NCBI RefSeq assembly: GCF_964340395.1
Contig: NC_135554.1
Span: forward strand, 11,860,751-11,924,750
Reading direction: 5' to 3'
DNA: 64,000 nt
Source: Glandiceps talaboti
Taxonomy: Eukaryota; Hemichordata; Enteropneusta; Spengelidae
The DNA's letters: not shown here
Position numbering within the stretch: the first letter of the stretch is position 1
Text below: more model-generated notes on this DNA
The model's input: only the letters and a program-made list of their open reading frames with translations
What the model was told of the DNA's origin: nothing
Database searches by the model: none

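Larger units (their letters stand above)
61769..63441 (+). repeat. Start of module 6: two CUB domains, altered exon layout
   Basis: Two CUBs in three exons. The first CUB lacks the standard intron before C2 and is instead split after DFVDL. The second CUB matches the CUB2 slot, with a PTEKP hinge and a single exon. No further exon is found up to 64000, so the gene continues beyond the window. Confidence 0.85.

Noticed and set aside
62569-62934. A 121-codon Leu/Ser/Tyr-rich ORF
   Set aside because: It is a translation of the pyrimidine minisatellite.

Overview
The window is metazoan nuclear DNA, AT-rich, with short phased exons separated by introns of about 120 to 1,120 bases that carry many dispersed repeats. 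The gene style, intron density and SINE/MITE content suggest a marine invertebrate such as a hemichordate, amphioxus, mollusc or similar; I cannot fix the phylum from the sequence. No gene other than the one below is supported, and the minus strand holds no convincing gene.

Essentially the whole window is the inside of one giant plus-strand gene, open at both ends. I assembled 83 exons (about 19.4 kb coding, about 6,470 residues) by matching GT/AG splice sites, codon phase and domain homology. The protein is built from a ten-domain super-repeat: eight CUB domains, one long-form C-type lectin-like domain (CTLD) and one fibronectin type III (FN3) domain. The window contains the tail of one FN3 (1-42), five complete super-repeats (298-11243, 11559-24362, 24747-35389, 36003-48609, 48903-61344) and the first two CUBs of a sixth (61769-63441). 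That makes 42 CUBs, 5 CTLDs and 5 full FN3s plus one tip. No start codon, signal peptide, membrane segment, stop codon, promoter or polyadenylation site is inside the window.

Nearly every domain begins and ends at a phase 1 intron, and the introns inside the domains recur at the same place in each module, so the array grew by tandem duplication of blocks of about 11-13 kb. CUB1-4 resemble CUB5-8 in order, which points to an older doubling of a four-CUB unit. All 42 CUBs keep an acidic Glu-Asp-Asp set expected of calcium-binding CUBs, and all lack the usual second disulphide. Short Pro/Thr hinges precede CUB1, CUB2 and CUB6. The product is probably a very large secreted or surface-exposed calcium-dependent binding protein, comparable to cubilin in being a CUB array but with a different architecture; its ligand is unknown.

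The introns hold several repeat families: hairpin and TIR elements resembling MITEs, tRNA-derived SINEs, microsatellites, and three tandem arrays that begin at an exon end and repeat the exon's own 3' end together with its splice donor. The clearest is a 50-base unit whose splice donor occurs 14 times, at 20596-21293.
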